Positions 63,097-64,000 of a stretch of 64,000 nucleotides of DNA are shown in pieces (positions within the stretch are counted from its first letter, which is position 1; the number at the start of each line of letters is the position of its first letter). This DNA is from Pseudomonas sp. (lineage in GTDB: Bacteria; Pseudomonadota; Gammaproteobacteria; Pseudomonadales; Pseudomonadaceae). The stretch lies in assembly GCA_030656145.1 (NCBI GenBank), contig JAUSOF010000002.1, forward strand, positions 221,284 through 285,283, written 5' to 3'. Under the pieces are notes generated by a model, which was not told where the DNA came from, did no database searches, and saw only the letters and a program-made list of their open reading frames with translations. Both the position numbers and the translations under genes were made by a program.

Positions 63097-64000
63097 TCGC
63101 GTCTCCCACAGGCTGCGGGCAACATGGCTTCTGGCTGACCAGGCTGTTTGAGTAACTGATAGTCGAGCATGTATTGGTGAACCCGTTGCATGCGCTGCAG
63201 TAGTAGGCCCTCATTAAGCATCTGCTGGTTGAGCGCGCGGTCTCCCATCACCAAGCCGTCAAGCGTTACCTTCAGGCTTTGCGAATCCAGGTTCAGGCGT
63301 GTGTGCAGATGGAGGTCACTGCGGGCCCGATTTTGCTGCCAGTCGTCCAGGGATTCATACCACAACTGTTTGATGCGCTCGCGGCTCTTTTCGTCAACCC
63401 GACTGCGTTCGACCACCAGAACATCGATGATTTCTTCGGGTATTTCCCGGCTGTCGAAGATGCGTCGAGCCCCCAGTGCTTCAAGAGCCGGCCCTTCAGA
63501 GGCGAAGCTGATAACCGCGTCGATGCGCGCATGGCGCAGCGCACCGACCTGCTCATGTACGGGCAGATCGATCACTTTTACGTCGCTGCGTTGAAGACCG
63601 GCCTTGTCCAGCACGCGGGCAAGCATAAAGGCACCCAGGGCGGTGTTTTCCACGCCGATGCGCTGCCCTTTGAGTTCACTGATACGCATGATCGGCGGCC
63701 GAGCGAACAGGGCGTCGGCACCTGCGGAAATATCGGTGACGAGTAGCAACTCCAGATCAAGACCGCTGCTCTGCAGGGCGAGTGCTTCGTCCAGGGTGAG
63801 CAGCGCGGCATCCAGCAGGCCGTTTCGAAAACCGCGCAGCACGCCGGTGGCGTTGGGGTACTCGACCAAGCGCAGGCCGCTGGCTTGCAGCTGCTGCAGC
63901 TCATCGGCCAAATAGAATGGCGCATAACCCAGCCAGCGGTTGCCGCCGATGCGCAGCTCTTCCTGCTCTCCCTGGCAAGCCAACAAGGTCAGGCAGACAA
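63090..64000 (-). CDS. Periplasmic substrate-binding lipoprotein (N-terminus beyond window)
   Basis: Partial: the reading frame runs off the end of the window. The visible start is VCLTLLACQGEQEEL, where LLAC is a lipobox, so the protein is a lipoprotein whose signal peptide lies mostly outside. The rest (about 300 residues) is a bilobal NMT1/SsuA-like binding protein: RIGGNRWLGYAPFYLADEL near the mature N-terminus, then RISELKGQRIGVENTALGAFML. No ABC ATPase or permease is seen on this side; its stop overlaps the GGDEF/EAL gene. It likely serves as a sensor rather than a transporter component. Confidence 0.87.
   Translation of the reverse strand, partial: VCLTLLACQGEQEELRIGGNRWLGYAPFYLADELQQLQASGLRLVEYPNATGVLRGFRNGLLDAALLTLDEALALQSSGLDLELLLVTDISAGADALFARPPIMRISELKGQRIGVENTALGAFMLARVLDKAGLQRSDVKVIDLPVHEQVGALRHARIDAVISFASEGPALEALGARRIFDSREIPEEIIDVLVVERSRVDEKSRERIKQLWYESLDDWQQNRARSDLHLHTRLNLDSQSLKVTLDGLVMGDRALNQQMLNEGLLLQRMQRVHQYMLDYQLLKQPGQPEAMLPAACGRREC

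Overview
This is a chromosomal window from a Pseudomonas (Gammaproteobacteria). The protein families, the GC-rich coding bias, the GTAG-headed REP sequences and several gene orders known from P. aeruginosa PAO1 all point there. Examples are mig-14/dnpA/hldE, the order AKR-FAD oxidoreductase-EmrE-LysR-waaA, uvrA-ftnA, the ABC block next to oprG, and nrdR-ribD-ribE-ribBA-ribH-nusB-thiL-pgpA followed by ribA and dxs-ispA-xseB. From memory, these blocks occupy several separate places in PAO1, so the window looks like a mosaic of conserved blocks from a non-aeruginosa species. I saw no rRNA, tRNA, CRISPR, prophage or intact insertion sequence.

Layout. 1-12.4 kb is envelope polysaccharide biology: galE, a DUF6625 protein, two glycosyltransferases and a hexapeptide acetyltransferase in one coupled run. 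Opposite lie a kinase-like protein and an O-antigen-ligase-like membrane protein, then msbA, mig-14, dnpA and hldE. 12.4-18.8 kb holds a conserved unknown protein, an aldo/keto reductase, an FAD oxidoreductase, an SMR pump, a LysR regulator, the Kdo transferase waaA and ferritin ftnA. 18.9-26.6 kb carries uvrA, a YajR-type MFS transporter, ssb, an RmlD-like protein that appears to have lost its catalytic Tyr/Lys, a sugar-nucleotide epimerase and oprG.

27-32 kb is a six-gene TonB energy-transduction system (DUF3450, a large TolQ/ExbB-like protein, ExbB, ExbD, TonB, a TPR protein) with a possible Fur box upstream. 32.3-35.7 kb is a predicted Zur-controlled operon: a His-rich periplasmic protein, an ABC ATPase, an FtsX-type permease and a DUF3299 protein. 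The permease gene seems to carry an in-frame palindromic repeat. 36-47.5 kb has CnoX, a methyltransferase, a lipoprotein, and the riboflavin/thiamine block with an FMN riboswitch. RibBA there has lost its GTP-cyclohydrolase zinc cysteines, which the separate ribA at 46.5 kb makes up for.

47.8-50 kb is a BtuB-type receptor behind a cobalamin riboswitch. 50.1-59.8 kb is the isoprenoid operon xseB-ispA-dxs, split by a 6-kb accessory module. The module comprises a single-chain biotin-dependent acyl-CoA carboxylase, an acyl-CoA ligase and a divergent LysR regulator, with a REP pair on each side. The window ends with a TauE/SafE permease and a GGDEF/EAL c-di-GMP protein coupled to a periplasmic-binding lipoprotein that runs off the end.

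The least explained items are the carboxylase/ligase/LysR module, the repeat inside the ABC permease, the short leader ORF between the FMN riboswitch and ribE, the RmlD-like protein without its catalytic pair, and the binding-lipoprotein/GGDEF-EAL pair. Boundaries and families were read by eye. No database search was run.
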